Source of the DNA: Chondrosia reniformis
Taxonomy: Eukaryota > Porifera > Demospongiae > Chondrillida > Chondrillidae
Assembly: GCA_947172415.1 (NCBI GenBank)
Contig: OX359196.1
Span: 6,759,901-6,823,900, forward strand
Direction: 5' to 3'
Length of the DNA: 64,000 bases
Shown: in pieces, positions 27,901 to 36,764 of the stretch
How positions within the stretch are numbered: position 1 is the stretch's first letter
Layout: every line of letters begins with the position of its first letter
The notes under the pieces: model-generated
What the model saw: the letters and a program-made list of their open reading frames with translations, nothing else
Databases searched by the model: none
What the model was told of the DNA's origin: nothing
Translations under genes and position numbers: made by a program

Positions 27901-30900
27901 ACCATTTACAAACTCATCAAAGAGCACATTAACAATGGCATTTGGACCTTCTCCAGCATCATTTTGCAGTGCCAAACTCACAAACTGATTAGTAGAGCAG
28001 GGAAGGAGGAATTGAAAATCCTCCAAAGGAAGAGAGTTTGAAGGATAGGGATGCGTTACTGATTCAATGATACCAGTTTCATTACTGAGATGAAGGTTGT
28101 AACTTAAATTTCTTAAATTTTCTGGCACAAGATCAGGATAGCCAAGATCTTCAGGATGATCCCACTGAAGCAGTGATCCATTTTGGATGAAGTTGAATGG
28201 CAATCCAGGTTGTTCTATACGTATATTGGAAACAAATAGTACAAGTAATCTATGTATATACGTATATATATAGCTATTCACATGTACTTTGTAGGAAATG
28301 TATATGTATATGTATTTATATACAGATCTTTATACGTAAGACAGACAATACTTACTAGCCACAATTAGATATACATCGTGTCTGTTGTCCACAATGGCTG
28401 ACAGATTATTCATGGCCTCATCGGCTCTGCAAGTGGCAACACAAGTGTACAATCCAGCATCAGTAAAACTAACATTGCTGGTTTGAAAATCGATTTTACG
28501 AATGCTTGAGTGAAAGCTAAACCTTCCGTTTTCTTGACTAGTAGAGTTTACTGTAGGTGTTAGAGTCACATTGTAGATTTCCAAGCCATCCTTAAAAAAT
28601 GCCCAATAGTAAAAATCTCCATCAGAGGAACAGGAAATTGTGGCCAAGTCTCCAATAGAAGTAATCACATTAGAATCACTTAAATAGATGAGGTTGGATG
28701 ATTCGGTGAAAGTCAAACTTGAGTTCAACCCACTTTGTGATAAAGATTCGTTAACAAAGGCCATTGAAGTAACAACAATCTCATATGTACTGCAAGACAT
28801 TATAACACTAGCTAAGTCTATTTGCAACTGGGTAGTACTAGTGGAGAAGATGAGTTGTTTGTTTCCACTGTTAAAGGGAATTTCAAAGAGCTCAACCAAA
28901 TACCATAAATCTTCCGTTCCTTCTTCAAAGGATGGAAATCCTGTAACAAGGGGCTTCTCCCAGGTAAACTGAGTCTGGTTTCGATTTAAATTTTCAGGAG
29001 CACTTGGGTTGCCTGATAGGAATTGTATAGAATGAAATACGTAAAGTATGAAACCATTTTTGCCATACAAAGATAATCTTTAGGATATGTACGTATATAT
29101 GCATACATACATTCATTTGCACTGTATATCTATCTATACTAACCTATAACAGTTAATGTAATATTAGCTGTAAAATTTGAATTCAGATCACCAATAGAGC
29201 TGGTAAACTTAGCATTGCAAGTAGCTGCACAAGTGTACAGGCCAGAGTCTTCAACAGTCACTTCATCCAAAGCAAATAGTGAATAAAAGAAACTTGATTC
29301 AATTACTCTGGAATCAAAGGAATCAATATCGAATATGCTTCCTTCTGAGCTAATTGTTTCAGCATGAAGCCTAGATGTCTGATTATACCATGACCAGTAG
29401 AAAACACCAATATCATTTGTGGATGAGCATTCTATGAGAACACTATCTCCCGCAGCCACTCTTGGTTGAAATGGAAGAATTTCGATGAAGGGAAGTGGTC
29501 TAAAATCTACAAATCAAAAGTATAAAAATTGTTTTTTCACACCTTTATAGTATCCATGTACTTACATATATATATAAGTTGTTCAGGTATCAGGTATATT
29601 ATAAATTACGTACAGTATATACCCCAAAGAAACTATATACATGTAGGTTTGACACTATATACGTTGTACTCACCTTCTTCTGAAAATGTGAAAGGAAGTG
29701 CTAGAAAGTTACTTTGAGAATTTCCAGCGGTACTGCTTGTAAATGTTCTAAAACCAGCCAAATAGTTAACACATGGCACAACTACTTCTCTAGGTATAGA
29801 TAGAGAACTGTTTGGGTACAGAATAAATACAGAATATAAGTTTTCAGTAGCTGCAGCATTTAAAAGAATGAATAGATAAAAGATTTGAGGTTCTCTGAAC
29901 AGAGGATATCCAGTCATGGTTGGGTGATCCCATGAAAAGAGTAAACCCTCTCTGCTGATATTTTGAGGAGCATCTGGAATACCTGCATAATAAAAATATA
30001 TCTAGATCTCTAACCACTCAAAATACGTAGGCAAGTCATCTTCTCCACTATATGATGTATGTGCTTTAGTGGTACGTACCGTATGTCATGCCCTTTGTAT
30101 TATATATATATTAGATTACCTTAGTACGTATATTGTAACTTGTACTGTATATAACTCTAGTAACTTACCAATAAAGGACACTAAGACAGAGGCTTTAGAA
30201 CGTTCATCAAAGTCAGCCGGTAACAGCTCATTTATTGCCACTTCATGGACAAGGGAAATGCAGGTGTAGTTCGCTGAATCATCTACTGTTGAATTGGTGA
30301 TTAAGAGTACTGAATGAGTGGAATTACTGGTCACACTAGAAGTGGTAACCATATCTGGTGTAAAGGTGGTCCTATTATTGATATCCTTGTAGTAGATGAG
30401 ATCATTAAACTTGTGCCAAGCAACGTATGCACCTGGACCTTCCCAGGAACACACTATCTCTAGATCAGAGCCCGCTAGGTATTCCTCATCTAAATCAGCG
30501 ATGGATGGATCCAGCAGAACTAAAATTACAGAAAATAAGAAACAAAAACATTATATTCTAATAATCACTACTATACGTTAATTAAACAAATCATTTAAAA
30601 CCAATACATACATATTACATAAATGTATATGAAGTAGCTAAGGAATAGCTACGTACAATAAATACACATATACTGTATATGCACTATGTAATAACCACAT
30701 AGTGTACATAGGTACATGGTAGTTGCTATCAACTATATAATCAGGGTGGAGCAGCTGTTTATCAATTAGTCAGGACTTTTCTATAGGAAATACTTCTCAT
30801 AGTTTCACTGACAAAATATGTAAGGTGATACATGATCTATATATAGAACCCCTCCTATGAAGGTAACTGGATTGTAGTAATTACGGGGATTCACCACATA

Positions 30901-33900
30901 GCAGTTCAGGTAGTGGGGAGGTAAATAAAATCACCGCAGGTATGCCATTTAAAGTTCAAAGGATTACAGACAATCAGCATACATTCCACAAAGAGCTGCA
31001 CGTCTATTAAAGTGCATGTGAGACACTTGGGACAATATCTACAGTATACTGGACAAAACACAAGACTACTTCAGATGAACTCTGGTTTGGTTTCCTGTCA
31101 TGATCATTTGTCCTTAGCTATAGAGTTCCCATTCAACTCTTTGATTAAGTCATGTAGCTATTTCAGCTCAATATTGAGTTGGTCATATATGGTGTCTGTG
31201 ATCTAGCAAGGATACACTTTTATGACTTCTTTAGTGGAAATAGACTGATAAATTATCGGCTGAAGTCTGAGCACTCTTCCTTTCTAAATTGAATGTGCAT
31301 ACCATCAAGATGGGAATGTACTATATATAGTACTTATTAAAAGACAACTAAATTAATTTGTTCACTCCTACAAAATAATAATAGTGGGTCTCTGTATTAT
31401 CTACATAATACTATGGCCACTACTCTATGTACATTTTACCCATATATACTGTATGTATATTATATTCATTAGACATTACATTTTTAGCACACTCAGTAAT
31501 GATAATTATAAAAGAATTATCTAAAACACCATATTCCAAAATCTATGGTTATCATAGTCATTTTAAAGGGTTATATGTTGGTCAAGTCATTGAAATGATA
31601 CAAGGATTCACAGAAGATCAAAATAAAGAAAAAGACAAAGACTCCCAGGATCACTGATGAAGGGATGGAATTCCCAGAAACAGCTGTCTGGCCCAGTGGA
31701 GCAGAAGAAGAAGAGGAGACACCTGTATCTTCATCCAAAGCTCTCTCCAGGTTTAGGTCCCTATAGGCATTTAATTAGGCACAGCATGTAGGAAATTGGT
31801 GTATTAGATTATTCATATATATAGCGATGATCAGACCACAAATGGCTACCATGAAACACTAAGAGGGAATATACGTAGTTATAGTGTTTTATACCAACCA
31901 TATATGTTAGATGAGGCCAATCCAAATCCAGCCTCATTTGAAACTTGACAGAGATATACTCCTGCATTATTTGGTTGAGCACTTGAGATGGTCAGATTTG
32001 GAGATATCTCTCGGAAGAGGGGAGTATTATCAAAGTACCATTGGTATTCATTTAAGGGTCCACCTTCAGACAAGCAATGTAACTGGATAGTCTGACTGAC
32101 AGCATAAAATGTCGTGACAGACATTATACTTACTGAGCCATTTGGAGAAACTGAAGAATATATAGTAATGAATGTATTATATAGATACAATACATATAAT
32201 GTATTAGATTTTATGTATACACATGTGTGAGTGAGTTATATTATGACAGACCATATAGCTGGAAATTTTTATGGGTATGTATTTTTAGGAATACCTGTAC
32301 ATTTGCTATATGATATAATTTGAATCCTCAAAAATAGCAAAATTGAATATTTAAAGTATACATACAGATGCTATCAGTTATATTGTTGTCCTGATTCCTC
32401 AGACAATTATGTAAATATATTTAATAAAATCTTATAGCTATGTAAACTAACAATGTACTACATAACCAGCCCTGTAATGTAATCTATACACATTTATATA
32501 ACTTCACATGGTTTCCATGACACTGGTTTAGAGATAATAATCTGAAAGGGATAAGGTTACTTCTTGAGTTGTTAGTACATTTATGTATGTAAAATTTTTA
32601 TACGTATATAAACTCTAAGTATACTATAACTGTAAGTATAGTATAAGTATACTAATATGCATATATATATATATCTAGTCTATACATGTACCACTGTATC
32701 CACTTCATATATATATATATATAAATAAAGGCTATATTTTCAAGCACATATTATTGAAATATATACTGTTTACACATAATATGTGAGGAGGCGGGAAAGG
32801 AACTATGCATGGGGTGAAAGGTCAAAATGAGATTTGTCTTTTGCAAAATTTGGGCATAAGTCTCCTACACTATTTTAAGGAACAATGTATCCATAAGTAC
32901 TGCCTTCAAATACATATATATATGTACCCATTGTGCAATTGTGTATATAAGTGAAGTGTTATATGTGAATAGTTTATATACTCTTCCAAAATGATAAAAT
33001 GAAGCTTTTATTGACATAGATTCTTTCCCACGTCTCCTGACAATACGTACAGTAAGTATACACATATATGATAGATGATGGATTACCTGACAGTTCAACC
33101 GTAGTTGTTTGCATGGAAAGTGAGCTTTCCACTGTACATTCATATACACCAAAGTCATCTCCAAGGACACTCTCTATAGTCAGTTGCAGACTATCAACTC
33201 CTCTTATTCTGCCTATTCTGAATGAGTATTCAGTGAACTGTTCTTCAACACGAGTATTTCTCCATGTCACATTAAGGCTTCCATTCAATGTAGTGAAGCA
33301 GCTGAGAGTAATTCTGTCACCAATGTTCACTAAATGATTTACTGAAATGGGCAAAGGAATGCATAATTATGAAACTATACAAGCAGAGTTATATGGCATG
33401 ATAAGGTACTCCTACTAGACACTAATAGAATATAGGTACTAGATAGCATTCACACACATTAAATAATGGTGATTTATTGTATTACTGATGAAGACCTCTG
33501 GATCGGAATGTCCATCAAATTTATTGAATATAGATATAGAATGGAATATATACCATTATAGAACAAACCTAATCGTATATAATATTGACATGCGCACATG
33601 TGCATGTCCTCATTACATGTAAATAACAAAACAGTTCAAAGGTCAGATTCAATTTTGATTTCTTAATATTTCCCTTCATGTACTCACTTGGAGTAGTAGA
33701 CTGTGAGATTTCACTAGAAAACTCATCAGAGGTTGCTGTGACTCCTGACAGTCTAAAATGATAGAGGACTCCAGGAAACAGATTGTGAAAGGTAAAGTTG
33801 CTGTTATTGGTCGAAGAAAGGAATTCTCCTGGATCAAGCTCAACTCTGTAGCCTGTCTCGTTCAGACTTAAGTCGGGAGGAGGATCCCATCCAAAAGAAA

Positions 33901-34736
33901 TACTAGTATTGGTAACTTCCAAGACAACTACAGGTATTGATATACCGTCTGCAAAATATAAAAAGATGATTAGTTGGTAAATCTCTTACTTTTCTCTGAC
34001 TTTTTATTGTGTTCTGAGCATGACCGCATGAGTTTCCTATTTTGGTATATACTAAAAGGAGCTTATCATGATTATACAATAAACTCCCTTAATGATGTGA
34101 GATTACCAGTCTATCTCAGCATTCAAAGGTGCAACAAGAAGATATTACTGGTACACTCAAGAATTGTGCATGTAATTTGCAGGATCTGCTCGAAGATCCA
34201 TGAAAGCAGCTATTTATCTAGTTATCTACTTTTAACTTATAAGTTAACTTTAAAACAATTTGGTACTTCTTTCAGATGAATTTGACTATAATATACGAGA
34301 GAGTAGCCACATATGATAAACTCGGTATCTGATTGAGTTTCAGATTGATTGAAATGTATCTCAGGGCCGTACGCAGCTCCAAGACTGGGGAGGTTCTTCT
34401 GTTCTCAAAGTGGAACTCATCATATAGATTAACATGTAGCATGTGATGCTTTCTCATTCGCCACGCGTAAAGTGTTTCGCACGTCGCCCTCCAATTTCTG
34501 GCGTGCGCAAGGAGAAGGTCTAGCTTGCATCCGCTAGCTAGCAGCTAAGGCTATCGGTATAATAATAACTTGCTGCTCAGGACCCCTAGTCGAGCGGGGG
34601 GTTGAACGCGCGATGGTCACACATACCGTATTACATCTATATTATAGACAAATAATTTGCACTTACGCGACACCATTGCCTCTGTCATTGTGAATGGTAT
34701 AAATAGCAGACATTTGAGCATACAACAGCTAATCAT
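13543..34736 (-). CDS. aGPCR-1: giant FN3/Ig/EGF adhesion GPCR
   Basis: Reconstructed as 40 coding exons, 11,193 nt, 3,730 aa; all phases close. Exon 1 (34736-34667) encodes the signal peptide [20 protein letters not shown]. Then follow one FN3, an Ig-rich mosaic, eleven or more FN3 modules, Ig x4, EGF, Ig, linker, HRM, GAIN, GPS, seven-helix domain and cytoplasmic tail. Nearly all ectodomain exons are symmetric phase 1-1, which permits shuffling and exon duplication. aGPCRs are surface receptors autoproteolysed at the GPS and activated by a tethered agonist; adhesion modules bind other cells or matrix (family knowledge). The ligand and exact subfamily are unknown. The 3' end abuts PRCC; a DNRLRE gene lies 350 bp upstream. 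Sub-blocks are annotated separately. Confidence 0.9.
14385..14467 (-). other. short aGPCR-1 intron, nothing seen
   Basis: Included only as an example of the short introns (about 50-150 bp) of the 7TM portion; no other feature is visible. Confidence 0.3.
15690..15850. repeat. AT-rich foldback in GPS intron
   Basis: ATATACAGTGCAAGTTATAT on the left and its near complement ATTGTAACTTGTACTGTATAT on the right bracket a TACGTA core at about 15,736-15,803. The same terminal word ACAGTACAAGTTAC recurs at 30,130-30,150, 44,874-44,890 and in the foldback at 60.2-60.8 kb. It looks like a minimal MITE derivative. Confidence 0.5.
16316..19264 (-). CDS. aGPCR-1 linker, HRM and GAIN exons
   Basis: Exons: 19264-19173 (linker with SSRRRRQQ, a furin-like basic site), 19023-18759 (possible SEA-like segment, [10 protein letters not shown] ... 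[10 protein letters not shown]), 18323-18079 (hormone-receptor-motif domain: [35 protein letters not shown]), 17866-17729, 17568-17474 and 16736-16316 (GAIN domain leading into the GPS). The donor of 19173 was chosen (ACT|GTAAAA) because the next exon needs phase 0; the alternative GG|GTACTG breaks the frame. HRM before GAIN is the standard aGPCR order. SEA assignment is weak. Confidence 0.85.
16878..17250. repeat. Penelope-tail-like inverted pair in a GAIN intron
   Basis: The plus strand at 16,885-16,909 has CTGATGA, then GACC...GGTC, then GAAAC. The minus strand at 17,218-17,195 has CTGATGA, GATC...GGTT, GAAAC. The two are inverted about 300 bp apart. The right half (17,142-17,250, starting GATACTGAGATTATTGA) is also found at 56,826-56,958 as an insertion with target-site duplication. 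The motif is shared with the arms of the Penelope-like remnant at 40.7-41.4 kb. Confidence 0.6.
19342..22034 (-). CDS. aGPCR-1 Ig-Ig-Ig-Ig-EGF-Ig block
   Basis: Exons: 22034-21726 (Ig), 21590-21309 (Ig, ILTC ... GDYNCSVSN), 21005-20721 (Ig, TVECQA ... GEYSCVAMN), 20443-20093 (Ig, ITLQCTASG ... [10 protein letters not shown]), 19954-19829 (one [15 protein letters not shown] ... CMC ... C) and 19617-19342 (Ig, [19 protein letters not shown] ... YHCRA). Each is one symmetric phase-1 exon. The Ig modules have the usual C-W-(DxGxYxC) pattern of I-set/V-set folds. The same order is kept in aGPCR-2 with identical exon lengths except for small in-frame indels. Confidence 0.92.
22171..26562 (-). CDS. 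aGPCR-1 FN3 array
   Basis: Eleven one-exon FN3 modules: 26562-26263, 26133-25825 (B), 25751-25449 (A), 25339-25031 (B), 24957-24655 (A), 24545-24237 (B), 24163-23861 (A), 23751-23443 (B), 23369-23067 (A), 22846-22541 and 22443-22171. Each shows the W(D/Q)PP ... PNGII ... Y ... L.P.S.Y.I.V.A pattern. A and B types alternate strictly; each A+B pair with both introns forms a 794-bp unit, almost identical among copies. The introns are 73 and 109 bp. Exact copy number may be misassembled or polymorphic. Confidence 0.92.
23067..26150 (-). repeat. 794-bp tandem exon-pair repeat, about 4 units
   Basis: A-exon starts at 23067, 23861, 24655 and 25449, and B-exon starts at 23443, 24237, 25031 and 25825, are all exactly 794 bp apart. 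Introns are as similar as exons (for example the GAGACAGAGATTGGGTAAAAATC tract recurs), so this is recent unequal crossing-over or gene conversion of a genomic segment. The outermost units are the most diverged: the B exon at 25,825-26,133 and the 5' part of the unit near 23,067. Confidence 0.95.
26790..33948 (-). CDS. aGPCR-1 N-terminal FN3/Ig mosaic
   Basis: Exons: 33948-33688 (FN3, [11 protein letters not shown]), 33341-33087 (Ig), 32150-31899 (Ig, LHCLSEGG ... GVYLCQVSN), 30519-30169 (Ig, YTCISLV), 29982-29674 (FN3-like), 29506-29144 (Ig, VLIECSS ... GLYTCAATC), 29012-28356 (one exon encoding an FN3 followed by an Ig, ATISCSS ... GLYTCVATC), 28214-27903 (FN3), 27764-27333 (Ig, GLFTCAATC) and 27068-26790 (FN3). 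The Ig modules ending YTC(A/V)ATC form a subfamily that alternates with FN3-like exons, suggesting an older FN3+Ig duplication. This part has no counterpart in aGPCR-2 in the window. Confidence 0.83.
31603..31803 (+). repeat. hammerhead-containing short repeat, copy 2 (best)
   Basis: An approximately 200-bp element in an aGPCR-1 intron, antisense to the gene. It starts AAGGATTCACAGAAGATCAA, has a purine-rich lead, a ribozyme-like core, then CTTCATCCAAAGCTCTCT, CCTATAGG and GCATGTAGGAAA. The same order occurs at 36,204-36,436, and reverse-complemented at 6,902-7,078 and (3' half only) 53,860-54,000. The boundaries are where the 31.6- and 36.2-kb copies stop matching. Confidence 0.75.
31642..31702 (+). 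ncRNA. hammerhead ribozyme-like core (type I)
   Basis: CTGATGA at 31654-31660, stem II GGG...CCC with a 7-8-nt loop, GAAA at 31677-31680, then CAGCTG as a minimal self-complementary stem III and the cleavage triplet GTC ending at 31688. Stem I can form between GGATCA (31648-31653) and TGGCCC (31689-31694), with one mismatch, and again further out between CTCC (31642) and GGAG (about 31698-31701), leaving an internal loop as in natural type I ribozymes. One A-A mismatch lies at the base of stem II. Family knowledge: such minimal type I hammerheads occur in Penelope-like elements and retrozymes. Activity is unproven. Confidence 0.55.
32151..33086. other. AT-rich aGPCR-1 intron
   Basis: Low-complexity AT DNA with several perfect (TA)n runs, for example near 32,660-32,730, and the imperfect palindrome AGTATACTATA...TATAGTATAAGTATACT. 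No exon pattern was seen. Confidence 0.5.
33949..34666. other. aGPCR-1 intron 1
   Basis: Contains a GC-richer island at about 34,360-34,620 that begins CAGGGCCGTACGCAG, reminiscent of a hAT-type transposon terminus, but I cannot find the matching inverted end or a target duplication. Composition differs clearly from the surrounding intron. Confidence 0.4.
34667..34736 (-). CDS. aGPCR-1 exon 1, signal peptide
   Basis: A 70-nt exon, 23 codons plus one base, with a GTAAGT donor. It encodes [20 protein letters not shown] then MVS, a plausible signal peptide. Its phase 1 end joins the first FN3 exon (33948) in frame. It is too short for ordinary ORF listing. The ATG at 34736 is the first in frame with this hydrophobic segment. 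Confidence 0.7.
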
Positions 34737-35092
34737 TTCGAAGGAATCTCTTTAATAATAGCATTTATCAGTCTTATAGTAGTATAACTCAGCCAACCAG
34801 TATTAGTTTCTTGACTATATATACGATACGAATATACGATAATCGGACAAAGTTAAAATTGGTCTATCACTAACAACTAACACAGAAAATATTTGAAGTA
34901 TGCACCAGAAGGAGGTAATTGCGTAATCATTAGAACAAAGGGCGACCTAGGGTGATCCCAAAAACAGATTTTTGGGTGTTTAAGAATTAAGTGGCTAAAA
35001 GCTGAACTTGCACTGTATAGGTAGCACTTGATTGTATAGTTATAGGTTGTATATGTCCCAGAGACTGATTTATAACACACTGTATGAACACA

Positions 35093-35710
35093 CTAACTGC
35101 AATCTACAAGTAGGTACGGGCGATAACTGGTCCCTGCTTCGCTTGAGAAGAACCTTCTGTCTCTTGCTACGATGTTTTCGTTTGTAGCCAAAACTAGAAT
35201 TCCATAATTTGGATTTCCTCTATTCCAAGATTTGGCAGCTACTGTTATATCAAATGTTACGTTACTTCCAAAATCGGGCCATGGCTGTAGCGTTACATTA
35301 CTGAGACATGTAGAAGAAGCGCCGTCACCGAGTGGTATATAGCCAAGTCCCACACCTCCAGAATCCTCACTCCAGGATTTCAGGACCCTATGGGCGCACA
35401 AGGTTCTTTCGATAGGAAGGCTTGAAGTAGAACTAGGAGTGGAAGAATGTGAGTATTTCAAAACCATGGTAGCCCTATAAACAGATGAACACTGTGCTGG
35501 TATATCTTCGAATTGAATGACAAATCTTTTAATTGGATAAAGTGGATGATTGCCAACAAGTAAAAGTCCATAGGAACCAAGATTTGAATGAATTTCTAAA
35601 GTAGTGTCCTTTACAACAGTTAAGTTAAAGACATCTCCTTGCACAGGAACAATTACAATCTCGATAGCAGCAATTGCAACTAATAGTAACATTATGCTAG
35701 CGCTATGCAT
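35093..35710 (-). CDS. secreted DNRLRE-domain protein, single exon
   Basis: An intact 205-codon frame without introns. The chosen start MHSAS gives a signal peptide (MHSASIMLLLVAIAAIEIVI...); an upstream in-frame ATG (35791) would bury it. The mature part has the DNRLRE/CBM96-like pattern: a K-R-F-(V)-I-Q-F strand, ATMVLKYSH, LCAHRVLKSWSE, a glycine stretch, VTFDITVAAKSW...GNPNYGILV and FFSSEAG...RPYLLVDC. Such domains are beta-sandwiches on secreted, often bacterial or sponge, surface proteins; the function here is unknown. A TATA-like TATTTATA lies some 20-30 bp upstream of the start. It lies between two aGPCR genes on the same strand and could be an independent gene or a nested retrogene. 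Confidence 0.8.
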   Translation of the reverse strand: MHSASIMLLLVAIAAIEIVIVPVQGDVFNLTVVKDTTLEIHSNLGSYGLLLVGNHPLYPIKRFVIQFEDIPAQCSSVYRATMVLKYSHSSTPSSTSSLPIERTLCAHRVLKSWSEDSGGVGLGYIPLGDGASSTCLSNVTLQPWPDFGSNVTFDITVAAKSWNRGNPNYGILVLATNENIVARDRRFFSSEAGTSYRPYLLVDCS

Positions 35711-36203
35711 GGCGCTATTATGAGAATATAGTCTATAAATATGTTTGGCCGGATTATATTCATTGGTATATTGGTATGCATTTTTAACCACAAGTAATCA
35801 TAAATACTCTGCCACTGAGCTAGCTATAATTGCCACCATTCATCTGTTTTCCCTCCTACAAAGGTAATGTATGTATTCCTATCCCGGCAGCCTATTTAAA
35901 TATAAGCAAAAAGTAGCTAGTATGTAATGACTGTTCTAATTATGTTACCCCACCTCCAAAGAAATGTTACGACTATAAGACCTAAGGGTAGACTTATGTA
36001 ATGTGTCCTACTTGTCTCTTGTGCTGAGTCTGTTTTGCCTGTACAAGCCAGATTACTAATTCATAAAATTTAATTTAACTTACATTCTATTCCTTTCATA
36101 AACTTAAATTTAATCATGTGTCTTACGTAGTTAACATCTTAATATTCAACTTTTGGTGCCAAAATAATGTATATAAGGCCCCTAGATTTAACATAGAGAG
36201 CCA
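35711..36203. repeat. duplicate of aGPCR-2 3' flank
   Basis: From about 35,900 this stretch matches 45,136-45,440 closely (AAGCAAAAAGTAGCTAGTATG, CCACCTCCAAAGAAAT, AGTCTGTTTTGCCTGTACAAGCC, TATAAGGCCCCTAGATTTA). It is therefore the 3' flank of an aGPCR paralog. 35,711-35,890 shows nothing recognisable beyond the DNRLRE promoter. Confidence 0.8.
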
Positions 36204-36436
36204 AGGATTCACAGAAGATCAATAAAAAAAGAAAAAGACAAAGACTCCCTGCTGGAGGATCACTGATGAAGGGTGGAATTCCCAGAAACAGCTATCTGAC
36301 CCAGTGGAGAAGAAGATGTAATAGAGAGGAAAAAAAGAAAGAAAAAACTCCTGTATCTTCATCCAAAGCTCTCTTTAGGTTTAAATCCCCTATAGGCTTT
36401 TTTACAGAATAGGCATAGCATGTAGGAAAATGGCAT
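36204..36436 (+). repeat. hammerhead-containing short repeat, copy 3
   Basis: Same element as at 31,603-31,803. The core is CTGATGA at 36263-36269, GGG...CCC stem II, GAAA at 36285-36288, then CAGCTATC. The cleavage triplet is therefore ATC instead of GTC, while stem I has a compensating change (TGACCC pairs with GGATCA with U-A in place of U-G). A 12-bp insertion separates the outer stem strand. The counterpart at 45,433-45,480 stops before the core. Confidence 0.7.
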
Positions 36437-36764
36437 ATATTAAATTTTTCATGTACAAGCTGACATACGCATTTATATGTACACATTATAAAGTATATAA
36501 AATGACAATTCTTTTCATTATATGTGCATGCATGGAGATATTTAAGCTGTTAATGTAGTAACGTTTGTGCATCTAGTTATTGTACTTTATCTTTTATCTT
36601 GACTTTGATTGAATCAGTGCCACTTTTTATTATACACTTTACATAATAAATGCATTATACACACATAATAACCCCACCCACTCATATGTGAGCAATGAGC
36701 CAATGGGTGGAACTACAGTCACACTGTAAATTGTACACATTGTAGAATATACCAATTAACTTAC
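36437..36764. other. deletion junction downstream of FN3 cluster 1
   Basis: 36,500-36,630 matches 45,480-45,614 (the flank right up to the aGPCR-2 stop codon); from about 36,631 (TATACACTTTACATAATAAATGC) it matches 55,098 onwards, the intron after the last FN3 exon of aGPCR-2. The two parts meet at TTTTTAT|TATACAC with a few bases of microhomology. Confidence 0.85.

Larger units (their letters stand above)
30520..31898. other. 1.4-kb aGPCR-1 intron
   Basis: Intron between two Ig exons. Apart from the hammerhead-containing repeat at 31,603-31,803 I see no exon-like Ig or FN3 pattern and no other feature. Confidence 0.5.

Noticed and set aside
34500-34620. tRNA-like segment (GGGGTTGAAC near 34,600)
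   Set aside because: No acceptor stem or complete cloverleaf could be folded by eye on either strand.
35093-35791. DNRLRE frame as a 5' exon of aGPCR-1 or with the upstream ATG
   Set aside because: It has its own signal peptide and stop codon, and aGPCR-1 has a separate signal peptide exon at 34,736.
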